From the NCBI GenBank assembly GCA_030063045.1, contig JAQSEB010000127.1:62001-126000 (forward strand): a stretch of 64,000 nt of DNA, read 5' to 3'. The DNA is from Pratylenchus scribneri (taxonomy: Eukaryota; Nematoda; Chromadorea; Rhabditida; Pratylenchidae). Shown here in pieces: positions 11,657-24,300 of the stretch (position 1 is the stretch's first letter; every line of letters starts with the position of its first letter). The notes beneath the pieces were generated by a model, which was given only the letters and a program-made list of their open reading frames with translations, did not search any database and was not told where the DNA came from. The position numbers were made by a program, and so were the translations under genes.

Positions 11657-12904
11657 TGGAATCAAATTGCTTCCGATTCCCCGAGCAAAATTATGGATTC
11701 ATCTTTTATTAGAACAAATAAACATGGATTTAAAACGAATAAAATTTTTGTAATTCATCTAATAAATAATTAATTGTAGAAATTATTTAAAAATAAATTT
11801 TTACATCTTTAAATAAATTGATATTTTAATTTGATTTGACTTTGATTATTTTAACATTCAATTTTTCATCAACCTTCATTGCTGCTAATTTTTATATTTC
11901 TCTCATTTTTATCCTTCGAAATAATTTAATTTTTAATAAAGGAACCATTTTGATTAATTAAATTGTGATTTATGATTTGAACAAACACAAAAAATCCATC
12001 ATATTCAAATGTTAGTCCAAAATCCCATTTTTAAATTTTATTTTTTAGTAAACTAGAATTTTTACTCAAAATTATTGCCGTCTATTTTTCATTTTTACAA
12101 TCTCTGAATCAATTCAATATGGGAACAATTTTGATTAAATTTTGATTTATAATAAAAATAAAAAAAATTAACCAATTCATTACATTTTAAGAATCCCTTG
12201 AAGGAAAGCAGTCCAAAAATTAGGGTAAAACTTTGAGCTTCCCTTTGTACGAAATCTTTAGTAAAATAAAAAGGTTAAAGATTTTTTCGTACGAATAAAA
12301 GGGTTTAACTCTGAAATATCAATTCTTATTAGTATAATTCATTCATTTATCAATTTTTACACAAATTTAATCTAAATTCATTCATCTTAAGTCATAAACC
12401 ACAATTACAGTGATTTTATTTTCAAATTATTTTTTACACATTTCGAGAATAAAATGAAAATTAATAAACGATAAGAATTGTGTATTGTGTTCAAAATGAT
12501 TGCCCTGCTGAAGAATTTTATTTAAAGCGATTAACAATTTGGAAAAAAAAAGATAATTAAATGAAAATAAATTTTTTACTATATTTAATTTGATCTTATA
12601 AATAAAGTGGCCTTAATATACTCCTTAAATCGTGTTGCCCTTATATTTTTAATTTAATAAATTAATTAATTTTATGCAATTACCAAATACTTTTTAGTGA
12701 GTTAGGTCCCCTTTTAGGGTGTTAAGGATAGTTAGGGGTTACGTGAGATAATTTTTACACCACATATCCGTAGCCTAACTCCGAATGACCCTAACCCTAA
12801 TCTTCTTGCCCATAGGGTTTTAAAAACAGCGGATGTAAACACCAATCATTATTACGAATAAATTTATCAATTTAATTTAGAAAAAAATTTATTCACCATT
12901 TAAA
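11657..12904. mobile_element. Inter-GST spacer with a MITE at about 12700-12830
   Basis: No gene here. At 12185-12305 lies a segment (GCAGTCCAAAAATTAGGGT, then TTCGTACGAA-type words) that is repeated downstream of GST copy 2 at 15180-15290. At about 12700-12830 is a copy of the family also seen at 1286-1442 and 46685-46889: TTAGGTCCCC, GTGAGATAATTTTTACACC, CCGAATGACCCTAACCC. The rest is AT-rich and featureless. Confidence 0.5.
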
Positions 12905-14620
12905 ATGCCAGCAGCAACAGAAGAGAATTTAAATTACAAATTGAGCTATTTCAATTGTCGAGCTTATGCTGAACCCGTATGTTTTGATAATAAAATTAAT
13001 ATTTAAATGAAAAAAGATAAAGATGAGAGTATATTAATTTGCCCAAAAAAAGGAATTAATTTAGACAAATTTTTCGTGTCGAAAATAATCATTTTTTGCG
13101 GCCATATAACTTGGCCAAATCAGAGACGTCTTTAAGATTCTTTAGCCCCTAAGCCATACTGGCCCTGAATCTAAAGCCCTAATAATATCTGGTTAGAGCC
13201 ATGTTATATGGCATTAAAAATATTATATTTTTGGATAAATTAATTATTTTTTGGCTAAAAATATTTTTCCTTTTTAGATTCGTCTAATTTTCCACTACAA
13301 TTCGATTCCATTTGAGGATGCCCGTTTAACACATTTTTTTGATGGTCAAAAAGATTGGTACGAAAAATACCAGAAAGAATCAAAGCCAAGTAAATTTTAT
13401 AGTAAAATTACTTAATTCTATTTTTTAAATTTTAATAGATTTTCCTTATGGACTAGTTCCAGTTTTGGAATTTGATTCAAATGGCCAACGAAAAGTGCTT
13501 TGTCAATCGCAAACAATTTGTCGTTTTCTTGCCAATAAATATGGTAATATTAAAAAAAACAAAAAAAAATATTAAAAATGTCAAAAAAGTTTTTAAATCA
13601 CACTTCATCAATTGATTGATTGATTGTAGTTTTAGTTTAGTTTTTAAAAACAATTAAAAATTAATTTATGAAAATTTTATTGATACATTTTCGGCCAGAG
13701 CTCATTTGAGTGATTTATACTTTATATTAATGTGTAGGATAAATCAACCCTAAATCTAAATCAGTGTTTTCGATAAATCCAATTTCAATTATTTTTTTCC
13801 AGTAATTAAATATCCGGGATCCGGCACATTTGTGGCTTGTGGGGTTATCTGAGGGCAGATTTGAAAAAAAATTTTTGAGATTCTTAGTAAATATTTGATT
13901 GTAAAACGATGAAAAAAATATGCTTTTAGGTTATTTTAGGGTTGAGAAATTTTGTGGGTAATTTAAGGTAATTTTTGGGGGAAAAAAATCTGCCCCCAAA
14001 TAACCAACATGAACCAAATATCCTACCTAAAATTTTTTGGCGAAATTAATTAATACTACCCAAAATGTTATAGGCCTTGCTGGCAAAAATGAATGGGAAA
14101 AGGCAAAAGCAGATGAATTAGCAGAATATATGAAGGATATTTGTCATTGGCCAAATGTTATCCCATATTTTATGGTTCTCGATGGATGGGAGGAGGGAGA
14201 CTTGGTTTAAAAATATTTTTATAAATAAAAATTTTTATAATTATTTAGGAGGAAAAACGCCAAAAACTACTTCGTCCAGCCGTTTACGAAAAGTTTGTGC
14301 CAGTATTAAGCAGAAATTTAAAAGAATCAGGTTTGTGTGCATTTTTCAAATACAAAAATATTTTTAAATTTTTAAGGTTCGGGTTTTCTGCTTCCATCGG
14401 GTCTGTCTTGGGTGGACTTTATTTATGCGGAAAGTTGCATCACATTCAATTTCTTTGATGATGGCATGTTTATTTTTTCATTTTAATATTTTCCAATATT
14501 ATTTTTCCAGGTGAAATCTTCAAAAAGCATCCAGAATTGGAGGAATATGTGAAACGTGTCCATTCGGCCAATGAATCATTGCGTAAATATGTTGCTGGAC
14601 GCCCAAAAATAAATGCATGA
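12905..14620 (+). CDS. Glutathione S-transferase, sigma type (tandem copy 2)
   Basis: Seven exons with the same boundaries as copy 1, about 232 residues, highly similar throughout. The activating Tyr block YKLSYFNCR is kept, but the usual RGLAEP is RAYAEP. The glutathione site QSQTICRFLANKYG and the GLSWVDF helix are intact. Copy 2 has two extra N-terminal residues and a rewritten segment (ICHWPNVIPYF) where copy 1 has VWPPLLPYF; this lies in the helix lining the electrophile pocket, so substrate choice may differ. The last intron again begins GC. Introns 1 and 3 contain short inverted-repeat elements that copy 1 lacks. Confidence 0.88.
13099..13213. mobile_element. Short inverted-repeat element in GST copy 2, intron 1
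   Basis: GGCCATATAACTTGGC at the left and GCCATGTTATATGGC at the right form inverted ends of a 115-bp block that is absent from the same intron of GST copy 1. This absence suggests insertion after the gene duplication. Confidence 0.4.
13838..14016. mobile_element. Short inverted-repeat element in GST copy 2, intron 3
   Basis: GGGGTTATCTGAGGGCAGAT at the left is mirrored by ATCTGCCCCCAAATAACC at the right. The block is missing from the matching intron of GST copy 1, again pointing to a post-duplication insertion. Confidence 0.4.
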
Positions 14621-15666
14621 CGATCCATAATCAATTTCCGGGCAACCGGCTTCGAATTCTAGGATAAACAAAAATGGATTCAAAATAAATACAATTTTTA
14701 TATTTTTTTATATATCAAATCCATATAAAATTGATAATTTAATACACAATAAATTAGATATATTGTATTTCAAATTAATTAAATTTAAAATAAAGCAAAG
14801 TAAATTCTAAAATGCATTGGAATTATCAATAAACTTTTTCGTTTAAGGAAGAAGTAAAGGTTCAAATTAATTTTTATCATAAAACTCTAATTTTTATTAT
14901 TTTTGGATTTTATTTGTGTTTATCATAGATAATTTTTGGAAAAATGAAGGAAGGTCGCATTTTTGTCTCAATTTATAGAGCTCTTTTATTGTTCTTTTTG
15001 CTTTTTCAAATTTTATTTAACAAGAAATTTCAATTTTTGCACAATATTCATTGCTGCCAATTTTTATATTTATCCTTTTTTACAACTCCGAAAAGGGAAC
15101 AATTTCAATTAAAATGGGATTTACACAAAAATAAAAACATCGTTACAAATTCAAAGCATTTTAAGCACCCCATGAAGGGATGCAGTCCAAAAATTAGGGT
15201 AAACCCATAAGCGTCCCCCTGCACGGAAATCTTTAGTAAAAGGCGAAAGATTTCTTCGTCCGAATACAAGGGGACCAGGGATGAAATTGAGAAGAAAAAT
15301 TGACTATTTAACCCCACTTTCCCACTCAATTGTTTATGGAAAGCAGAGGCAGCTGATGAACGACAAGAATTTTATGGCTGGCTTCTTTTCCATTCCATTA
15401 GGATAGGCAGAGCACAGCAGCGGAGGGAAGCTGTCTCTCGCCAAATTTCTTTTCTCTATTCGCCATGAGGATAGGAGGACCTCAACCCGCTGCCTCTTTT
15501 TCTATTCCTCGCGCCTTCCTTCACTCTCACTCGCTCTCTTCGTTTTCTAGCAGCGAGATGGGAACTCTCTTGCCAGCAAACTTTCCCATTCGCTTATTTG
15601 TCTACCCACCAAAGAAAGTTGAACTAATAAAATTTTATTTCCTTTCCAATAATAAAAGGGACAAAT
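14621..15666. repeat. Downstream flank of GST copy 2 with duplicated segment and a GC-rich tract
   Basis: The segment at 15180-15290 repeats 12190-12300 downstream of GST copy 1 (shared GCAGTCCAAAAATTAGGGTAAA, ATCTTTAGTAAAA and ATACAAGGGG/ATAAAAGGG words), so the duplicated unit reaches beyond the genes. At 15340-15660 the sequence turns C/T-rich and GC-richer. Short ORFs in both strands of this tract have no recognisable features. Confidence 0.45.
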
Positions 15667-15870
15667 TCAAGAGTGGAAATTGGGACTGTACTTCTCAGGA
15701 TCATTTCTGTAGTAAGTCTTCCCAGTGGCTAGTCCACTTTGCTCACCACAGCACCCGCAATGATGAGCTATAGCGTCGTTCCCTGAGCGTGAAATTCGCT
15801 TGGGGATGACACTTGTTTTGCTGTGCCCCCGGCCTTGAGGACCGTCGGCTGGCCCTATGGGGTCGGCCAT
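15667..15870 (-). CDS. Possible 67-aa single-exon protein, Cys/Gly-rich centre
   Basis: Not recognised. The ORF starts MADPIGPADGPQGRGHS, has a basic middle (PKRISRSG), a compact HHCGCCGEQ cluster, and ends TYYRNDPEKYSPNFHS. Support: the ATG has a purine-rich context (CCCCATGG), a 3' splice-like CGCTCAG lies 14 bases upstream (as for spliced-leader addition in nematodes), and AATAAA lies about 45 bases after the stop. Codon and base composition are clearly GC-richer than the neighbours. It could instead be a structured RNA or a shadow of GC-rich sequence. Function unknown. Confidence 0.4.
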   Translation of the reverse strand: MADPIGPADGPQGRGHSKTSVIPKRISRSGNDAIAHHCGCCGEQSGLATGKTYYRNDPEKYSPNFHS

Positions 15871-16384
15871 GGGGACGACGCTTTCTGAGCGGGTTTAAAA
15901 GAAACAAAAATTGAAAAAGAATTTGGAATTTTCAACAGTCGTTCTAAACTTTTAAAACCATGTTTTTGCTTTTAATGTTACAATTATATGGTTTTAAATT
16001 ATTATTAAGAATTTTCTAGCACATTAATAAATCCGAATTTATGTTCTTTGGACTAAAACCGGTTTGAATAAAAGGTCTTAAATGACGAATTTCTTCGGTA
16101 AAATAAGCTTTTTAAAATCATTTTCATGGATCATGGTAAAAATTGCAATTTTTAATATAAATTTATCTTGAAAAAAAAGAACCATAAGATGGTGTAAAAT
16201 TTAGTGGTCATTATAATAATGTGATTTGGGATTTTCCTTGAATTTAGATCTCGAAAATAAATTAAGCGGAGAAGGGGGATATGACATTCCCAACATCGAT
16301 CATTTTGATCAAAAAAAAATAATTTAATTATTTAAAATAAATGTTTTGCTTTTCATCTCCATCAATTCTTCATTCATTAAGCAT
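15871..16384. other. Gene-free spacer
   Basis: AT-rich spacer between the small ORF and the Argonaute stop codon. It presumably contains the Argonaute 3' UTR. I see no repeat or RNA gene. Confidence 0.4.
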
Positions 16385-19300
16385 TCAGCAATAGTACATG
16401 GTTGGAAGAAGTCGGTCCGCAACAACCACCGCTTCTACTGGGCGCCTAATGCTTGTCCCCGATTGCAAATGATCCACTTCCAATGGCTGCCCATTTTTCC
16501 TTAAAATGTTAAATTAATTTTAATCAATTTTTTAAATTTTTGATTAAATTTTAGATTAAATTGTATAAAAATATTTAGATTAGTCCTTTTTTTAAAAAAA
16601 ATCGCACTTACCCAACACGAAGTCCATCATCAGCCGCGGCCCAATGGTGACGAGCGCGGTAGCAGGCCAAATGTGCATAATAGACTGGAGCCGGAATGGA
16701 AACTGGCTTTTGGCAACGGGCATAAAGATTGCACAAATTATTGGAGCAAATTTGCAGATCATCGGCCGTAAAACCGTTCTCATCATATAACGCATAATAA
16801 TGGGATGGACGAGAAGTGCCCTGGGAAGTGAGAAAAATTAATTAAAATAATTTAAAAATTCATATTATTTTTCTGAGGGAATTTTGAAAATGGGTTAAAA
16901 ATTACTTTATTTTTAAATTAAATTGAATTAACCGACCAGCATTCCTTGATGGGAGCACAAATAGTATTCCTTTGGATGGTTGGTAATAAAGCCGTCAACA
17001 ACTGTTCCCTGCTGCACGTTGTCCCTGCTAAAAACATCATAAATAATTTAAAAAGTAAATAAATTTTATTTCTGAGTATGTAATTTAATATAAATTTCAT
17101 CAAAAAATCGAGTAAATGCTTCGAAATATTCAGTGTTTAATTACTAAAATAGCAAAAACCTTTTGTAAAATTTGTCGGCCAAAAAACTAATATATAAAAT
17201 TTTCGTAAATGAATAAAAAAATGTTTAAAAATGATTTTTGGAAAAAATGATGGAAAATATTTTTAGGTTGAAAAAAATAAAATAAAAACCACATTTAGGG
17301 TTTACTTTGTAAAAAAATGTCCAAAAAACGAAAATAATTAATTAGAAAAATTTTTTCTCTACGTTTGCCCTATTTTGGACGCATTAAATTTTTATTTTGT
17401 CTTTGAATGTTATTTATTTATTAATGAATGCATTTAAGTTTTACTCACGTTTTTGCATCGCAGAATCGAGTGCTATGTCGTTTTTGGACCACCAAAAATG
17501 TCAATCGCGGTTTATGTTTGTCCCCATAATATTCCTTGATTGCCTCCCGCATTTTCTTCGCCTCAAATTCTTCCACTCCCTCAAATTGTGACTCCGAAAC
17601 GCCATCACGGAAGACAACAATTTTTGTGGGACGCAATTTTTCGCCATACAATTTCAGTGTTTCCTGAAAAAATAGAGGAAATTAAATGTATTAAAAGTGT
17701 TTTTCACCTCTTCAAATCGTTTCATCTGCTCTTTGCTCATTCCCTTGATGTCCTCAATCCATTCACAAGTGCGATGATGTTGGGCACGAACAATGGCCGC
17801 ATAACTTTAAATTAAATAAATAAATTAAAATTACAATTATTAAATTATAATTAGTTTTTCAAGGTATTTATGAAAATGAAACTATATATAAAAGACTAGT
17901 AGACTTCCATCCTAAAAACCCGGCAATGATCTTATTTAGAATGGTGTTAAAGAGTTAAAATTTTTGGGATTACTAAAAAATAAATATTCATTTGAATTTA
18001 AAAGAATTCGCTTCGATATTTGTCTATCAGTAACGTGCTCCATCAGAAATAAACTTATAAAATTATTTGGGTAAAATTATGCCCTTAAGAAATTTCATTT
18101 AGCCTTCCTAGACGAGAGAACTCGATACCGGAATTATTTATTCATTCCCCTCTCCCATCCACATCCAAATCCAAAATTAGCTTACCGAGTTGCATCCACA
18201 TCGACATTGCCAACAAGTGCGGAAATTGACGGAGAAATTGTGTCGCCGGGAGCCGGATGGGTCACATCAATGCCAATGAACAGTGTTGGATTCTCTTTGC
18301 CAACAAATTTGGACCATCTAAAACAATGAAAAATATTAAATAAAATGACAGATTAATTAATTAGTTTTTAAATTAATTTATATTTTTTTATTCAAAACTC
18401 ACTCGTTGCCCTGTCTTGGAATTTTGGAATTCACTCCTCCACATTTGGCATTGATTTTGAGGAAAATATTCTTCGCCACCGCCGGACTCATCCCATCATT
18501 GCGTTTGCCAAGGAATCGTTCCCGCTGAATCACCTGGGAACGAATGCCAAAACGCAGTTCGGAGACACCCTTGAACGCTTCTGAAAAAATAAAGGAATGA
18601 GAATGTTACCTATTTCTATTTTTATTTAATTTCTTTGCCTAATATTAAATTGATTTGAAAATTGGGCTCAAAATCGTAGTGGAATTTTATTTAATTTTTT
18701 AATTTCTCACGGTAAATTTCAGTATGTCCCGGTGGCACAATAATAATAATGACGGGCATCACTTTTTGATTTTCCAACATTTTGTAGCGATTCACGCGGG
18801 ATTGGAGCATCTTGTCCACTTGATCAACCTGGAACGGAGGACCGAATTTAGTGACACCCAATGGCATGTCTTGAAGAAAATTGAAGCCATTTTCGCGGCA
18901 AACTTTGATCAAAGTATTCCAAGATGTTCTGAAAATAAGTTAATTTATTTAATTTAATTTTTATAAATTTTTATGTTTTTTAAAGCTTTATTAAATTGTC
19001 ATTTTTGGTGAATCTCAATTTTTTTATTGAATTATTTCTAATTTTATATATCTTGATCGTTTAGAATGGGATACTATTTTTTTTCTTAAGCAAATGAGTT
19101 TATAATTATTATGATTATAATAAGTTTTCTATTTAAATTTTTTAAACAAACTATAGCATTTTTAAAGCTACATGGAACTAAAAATGGAATAAAAAAATTG
19201 CGGAAAAGTTCAAAATCGTTGCACCCAAATAGTTCTGGCTTATTTAACTTTCCCAAAACCCCCATTTTACTTACTGATTCCATTCCACACAATTGTTGAC

Positions 19301-22300
19301 AATGACCAAATCGAAGATCACTTGAACTGGCTTTCCATTCTCTTTTGGCGCAAATGACGGGTCTCGGCCATGCACAAATTGGCAATTGGGTCTATCCAAA
19401 ACACGGGCTCCAATTTGCAAGAATTTTGGATCAATGTTGACGCCGAATTCGCGGAGGAATGGATCGGTGGTAATTTTGCATTCCTCCTTGACCATATGAT
19501 CAATGTCAGAGAAACGTTGCTTCGGACTGGTTGTGGTGAACTGCAAAAAGCGGAATTTAAAATGTGGCTATGGCTTAAAAACGGTGTAAAAATTTGGATT
19601 TTTGATTGATTTAATTAAATATTTATATATACTTTTTATGATATTTGGCGTGTTTTTTCAAGAGGCCAAAATTAATTTCCATGTTTTGTATATTTTTTGA
19701 TAAAAATTACAAAATCAAAAAAGGCAATAAAAAATAAAAAATCAATTTATTATAGATCCGTTTCTAAATAAAAGGAAACGGCTGAAAGAAATTTAATAAG
19801 CTTTTGGATATATCATTTAAATTTAACGAATTCAAAATTTTTGGAAAAATTTCTAGAAGTAAAATTAAAAATAAATGCTGCTTGCTGCACTTTTTCTATT
19901 TCTATTTTATTTATAATAATAATAATAAGTTATATATCATTTCTAAATGAACTACGTCTTTATCAAATACTCACTTCGTTGGTTTTGGCCTGAAGGGCGT
20001 CTGGCAATTTCCGACGCAAACGTTGCAATTGGTCCGAAACACGCACAACTTCAATTGGCAAGAACAATTTCTTTTCTCTTGGCATAATTTGGATCAGCGG
20101 CATAATTGGGAACCGGATTGTGTAATTGTATTTGTGCTTGAAATATTCCACAATTGACACTTGGCGGCCATCCATTTCTTCACATATGAATGTGTAGGAC
20201 TGTGCATTTCGGTCGGAAACATCACAAAATGCAGCCTCACTTTCAACCATATTATCGGCAATCTTCTTCTTCTTGATTTTCAGACCTGAAAAATTAAAAT
20301 AAAAAGAAAATGGCTAGAAATGTTATGTGAATTTAATCCTATCACATTTGCCAAAAATTTCTATTTAAAATTGATTAAAAACATTTTTAAAAAAATATTG
20401 GACTAAGGGAGGATTCGAACTCGCGACATAAAATGGAGGTGCGTGGGGCAGTATACCCCCAAGCTACCGAGGTTATTGACTGCGCTATTGCTTTATATTT
20501 ATGGAGTAAAAAGAATGAATTAATTTTAAAATTGTCATATTTCTCATACGAGCTCATTAATAAGTTGATAATGACAATAATTGTGATTTATGTGATGGCA
20601 TCCCAAGAAGTTTATATATAGGAAAAATTTAGTCAAAAGCGGCGGTCCACGAACATATAAAAAGCTTTTGGATTTTTATTTTTTTATGAGATTTTCAAGA
20701 ATTGTCCAAAAAATATAGCGAATTTCGAAATTTTTTAATATCCATAAAATAAAGAAGAGGATCGGAAAATTTTATAAAATTGTTAAAATTTTCAAGCTAT
20801 TTATTTTTTATAAGTTTAAAAATTAAAAAACCAACCACTAAGTAAACTGCGTAACTCATTTCGCTGATGTCGGTCCATTCCATAATCACCCAGACTGTTT
20901 CGAACTTCTTCGCCCATAAATTCACCAGTTTTGACGAAAGCATAAAATTGCAGAATGTCTAATCCCACTTTGTAGAATGCAGAATGGGTTACTGGAAAAT
21001 TTTGATTTAATATAATTATGAGAATATTTTTATTTTATTTTTTAAGGGATTTTGAATATAGTTTGGAATGCAAGAATTTTGAGTTGGAACTTTGAAACAA
21101 TCAATTCTCTTAAATGGAATTTTGAATACTCAAAAAACGGATATTCCATTCTGTCTAGGAACTTTTTAAATCTAAATGTATCAAAAAATTTTACAAATTT
21201 TTCCAAGGATTTAAGGATGTGCTTGAAATTTGACTCATTTAAATGCAATTTTATTTTAACTTTTAAATACTCCAAAATAATCAAAATTTCTAATTTTCGA
21301 TATTACATATATTAAATAAAATTCTAACTAACCATCGAAATTTGCGAATGCCTGGCCCAATGTTTGCTGCGGTTGACCTTTTCCCTTCTTTCCTTTGCCT
21401 CCGCCCGGACCACCGGTAGAGAAGAGTCCTCGTTTTGCAAATGAGTAGAGGCCACGGAGCATTCGGAAACCGCCCAAATCCAGCGGTTCATGACGATAAA
21501 TGTCCAATGCTTGATGGTATCCGGCGGCCTCGGATGGATTAATGAAAAGTCGGCTAATTTCGCAGTGAATATTCCGGTTGAGAGCCTCAATTGTACAACG
21601 GGCATATTGGGTGAGGATCAAATTGAGCACATTGAATCCTTCGGGCGAATAGTTCAGTCGAGGCGAATCGGTCTGCTTGATGCTTAAGATGATTGGCGTG
21701 GTGCCCTGCTGAAAAATTGGAGTTTAATTTAATTGATTAATTTTGAAACAAAAAAATTTTAGGGTTAACTAAAATATTAAAAATTCTAGGTCTTAATTGG
21801 AAGTCAGGTGATTAAAAAAAGATGAAACCGCCTTGATATGTTTCATAATTACTATATTTTAACGTAATTAAATACCCTGAACTGGAATTTTGCTATGAGA
21901 AATCAATTTTTAGATGTAGCAGTCTGATCTGATATGAGTACTAATTGGTAGTGGTACTATTTGTAATTGCAGTTTACGGAATGGAGGGAAAAGGATGATG
22001 ATGAAGAAGAAGAGATGAATATGGTCTTCTTGCTCATCATCATCCTTATCTTCCTCATCATAATCTTCCACTTCCCCTTCATCATCCTAATCATTATCTT
22101 CTTCTCCGTCTTCATAATCCTTTTTCCCTTCCGTCCGATAAAATGCAACAGTACCTCAATTTGCTTCAAAGTTTTTAGTTTTTCCTTTACCGATTTTTTC
22201 TCACAATAAATTAATTTAAGATAAAATCCAAACCTCTCCAGTCATTTTCGGCATATCAAGGTTCAGCTCCTTCACTTCGGCTCCATCAAAATCCAATGGT

Positions 22301-23546
22301 TTCATTGTGAAGAGCAAATGCGAATCATCATAGACCAAATTGTGCCGCCCGCCAAATTCCTGCTCATAGTGTTCAACAAACTTCCAAAAGCGCGCACGAT
22401 TGCCCATTCTAAATTGAATATTTATTTTATTAAATGCTTAATGTCCGAATTTTAGTTCTTTTTCTTTACTGTTTTTTGGGGAGGAAGGCAAAAGAATTAT
22501 CAGGGAACAAAGCGCGATATGGGCGGGAGGTAATGAAGATGATGAATCACTTCATCTTCTTCATCATCATCCCAATCTTCTTTCTTCTTTATATTATTCA
22601 TCATCTCATCCTTACCATCTTCTTCATCGCTCGCCTTATCCCCTGATTATTGCTTCGCCCCCCTCCCCGCAGGAATGAAGTATCCAAATTGTGGTGCTTA
22701 GTTTTCTTCTGTTTTTGGCCAGGTAAAAATTATATTTAATCTTAAGGTTTTGGCTCTTAAATTTTGTATATTGTGACCATGGCTAAATAATAGCATCGCA
22801 TTTTTAACAGCAGAAAATTGCTGGGAATCAAGAATGATTGATTAATCAATTGATAAACATAAATTGTAAATTTGTAGCTTATCAATTTGATCAATCAATA
22901 TTATCAATTGATTCGCTAATATCCGCTCTTTAAAATTATATATTGGTGCTTTTGGGCTATTAATCTTATACAAAAGTTAATGCCAAATCTCAAGATTATT
23001 TGCATTAAAACCGGACACCCTGACGGGCTATAAAGCCAATTTTAATTTTCTTCACCCCATTTAATTATAATCAATTCAAACCTATTGCGCGCATTTATCT
23101 CCTTGCGTTGTCCATCCTCCTTCAACACATAGTAGTCGACCCGATATGCGTTCACCAGCATTCCCTCAGTATATCCCATTTTGAAGTAATTGGCCACGAC
23201 GGAAGTGGGCTTGCCAGAAGTTCCCTTGAATGTTGAATTGTTCTCAGTGTACTAAATTGTGGTGTTAAATTAAATTGAATAATAAAAATTAAACCGAAAT
23301 GATATCCAAATTGCGCAAAGGTCTCTGCGGAACTCCGCTTCCACGTCCAGCTCCGGCTCGAGGGCCACCACCTCCGCTGTGTCCAGCACCCCCGCCGCGT
23401 CCAGCTCCGTGCCCAATTCCTTGTGCTCGATAGCCGCCGCCACCTCCGAATCCTCCGCCACCAAGTCCTTGGCCTCCTCTACCACCCCGGTTGCCTTGCT
23501 GCTGCTGTGGACCACCGCCTTGTCGTTTTCCACTTTTTGATGCCAT
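16385..23546 (-). CDS. Argonaute protein, AGO subfamily, slicer-type
   Basis: Fifteen exons keep phase from 23546 to the TGA at 16385, about 986 residues. Order: a Gly/Arg-rich low-complexity tail (about residues 1-75), N domain ([14 protein letters not shown]), a linker with an insert of Gly/Lys ([13 protein letters not shown]), PAZ ([22 protein letters not shown]), MID ([18 protein letters not shown]) and PIWI. The slicer residues are visible: Asp in [10 protein letters not shown], Glu in [10 protein letters not shown], Asp in [12 protein letters not shown], His in [17 protein letters not shown]. It would bind small RNAs and cut targets. The AGO-clade features ([19 protein letters not shown]) argue against a worm-specific WAGO. 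The C-terminus is unusual: instead of ending near the family's short hydrophobic tail it ends LLPTMYYC after a 36-residue exon. Which AGO paralogue it is cannot be told by eye. Introns contain GAA/GAT-rich tracts and a tRNA-like SINE fragment. Confidence 0.92.
20405..20480 (-). repeat. tRNA-like sequence, probable SINE fragment
   Basis: On the minus strand this intronic piece has a B-box-like GAGTTCGAATCCTCC and, about 50 bases before it, an A-box-like GGTAGCTTGGGGG. The T-arm stem does not pair properly and no acceptor stem is found, so it is not a functional tRNA. A tRNA-derived SINE head or tRNA pseudogene is the simplest reading. Confidence 0.4.
21975..22140. repeat. GAT/GAA and TCATCA low-complexity tract in Argonaute intron
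   Basis: A purine-rich run (GATGATGATGAAGAAGAAG) is followed by a pyrimidine-rich TCATCATC/TTCTTC run, giving a loose inverted repeat. A similar pair occurs in the next intron (22530-22620) and in the BTB pseudogene at 24600-24785. Confidence 0.6.
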
Positions 23547-24300
23547 TGCTTCAATTATTCAGTTTTGTCCACTTGTTTTGTCGTTTTTTCACAATATTTA
23601 TTTAATTGATTGTTTGCTAGAAAATGTTATAATTGATTTTTGATATGTAATGATTTAAAAAAATAGAAAATATCCTGACTTAAAAGGAAATATGAGAAAA
23701 TTCACCAAATCTTAAGACTTTTACTAATTGATATACAATTTCAAAATATTAAGTTTTAACTTATTTTACATTGGAAATGGGAATGAAAAAGGCAAATATG
23801 GTGGCTAGGATGGATCTAGGACATAGGAGGGTTGGTTGTGCATATTCTCTTGTTCAATAAAACTAAACTAACTATGCAACAGAGCTAAGAACTGGGACTG
23901 TGAGTGTGAGGTGAGAATGGGAACTGCTGGGGAATGAGAAGAAATATAAATCGATAAGTGAATTGAATTGAATGGCTTGGTTGGGGTGAGTGGCGAGGGC
24001 GACTGGCGATGGCGAGACATTTCGATAATAAAACACATTTCAATTCAATAAGTATTCAATGATTTGTAACAAATTTTAAAATTATTTTCGCATTTAAAGA
24101 ATAAATTCATTTTATGCAAATGCAACTGACTGATAAGATAAATTAAAGACATGTGAATTTGAAAAACAAATTTTTGAATGTAATTTAAAGTCATCCTGTT
24201 GGAATAAATAAATGAAGATAAGCATGAATTGAAAAATATTGATTGATAAATAAGTGTTGAAATTGTCTTAAATTTTAAATGCACATATTCTTCATTCATT
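23547..24300. other. Gene-free spacer upstream of Argonaute
   Basis: Holds the Argonaute promoter on the minus strand (A/T-rich leader beyond 23547). A GC-richer G-rich piece at 23780-24020 has no ORF or repeat that I can recognise. Confidence 0.4.

Noticed and set aside
21042..21315. Overlapping 80-87 codon ORFs on both strands in an Argonaute intron
   Set aside because: They lie between exons 4 and 5 whose phases join without them; Phe/Lys/Asn-rich composition is typical of intron sequence.
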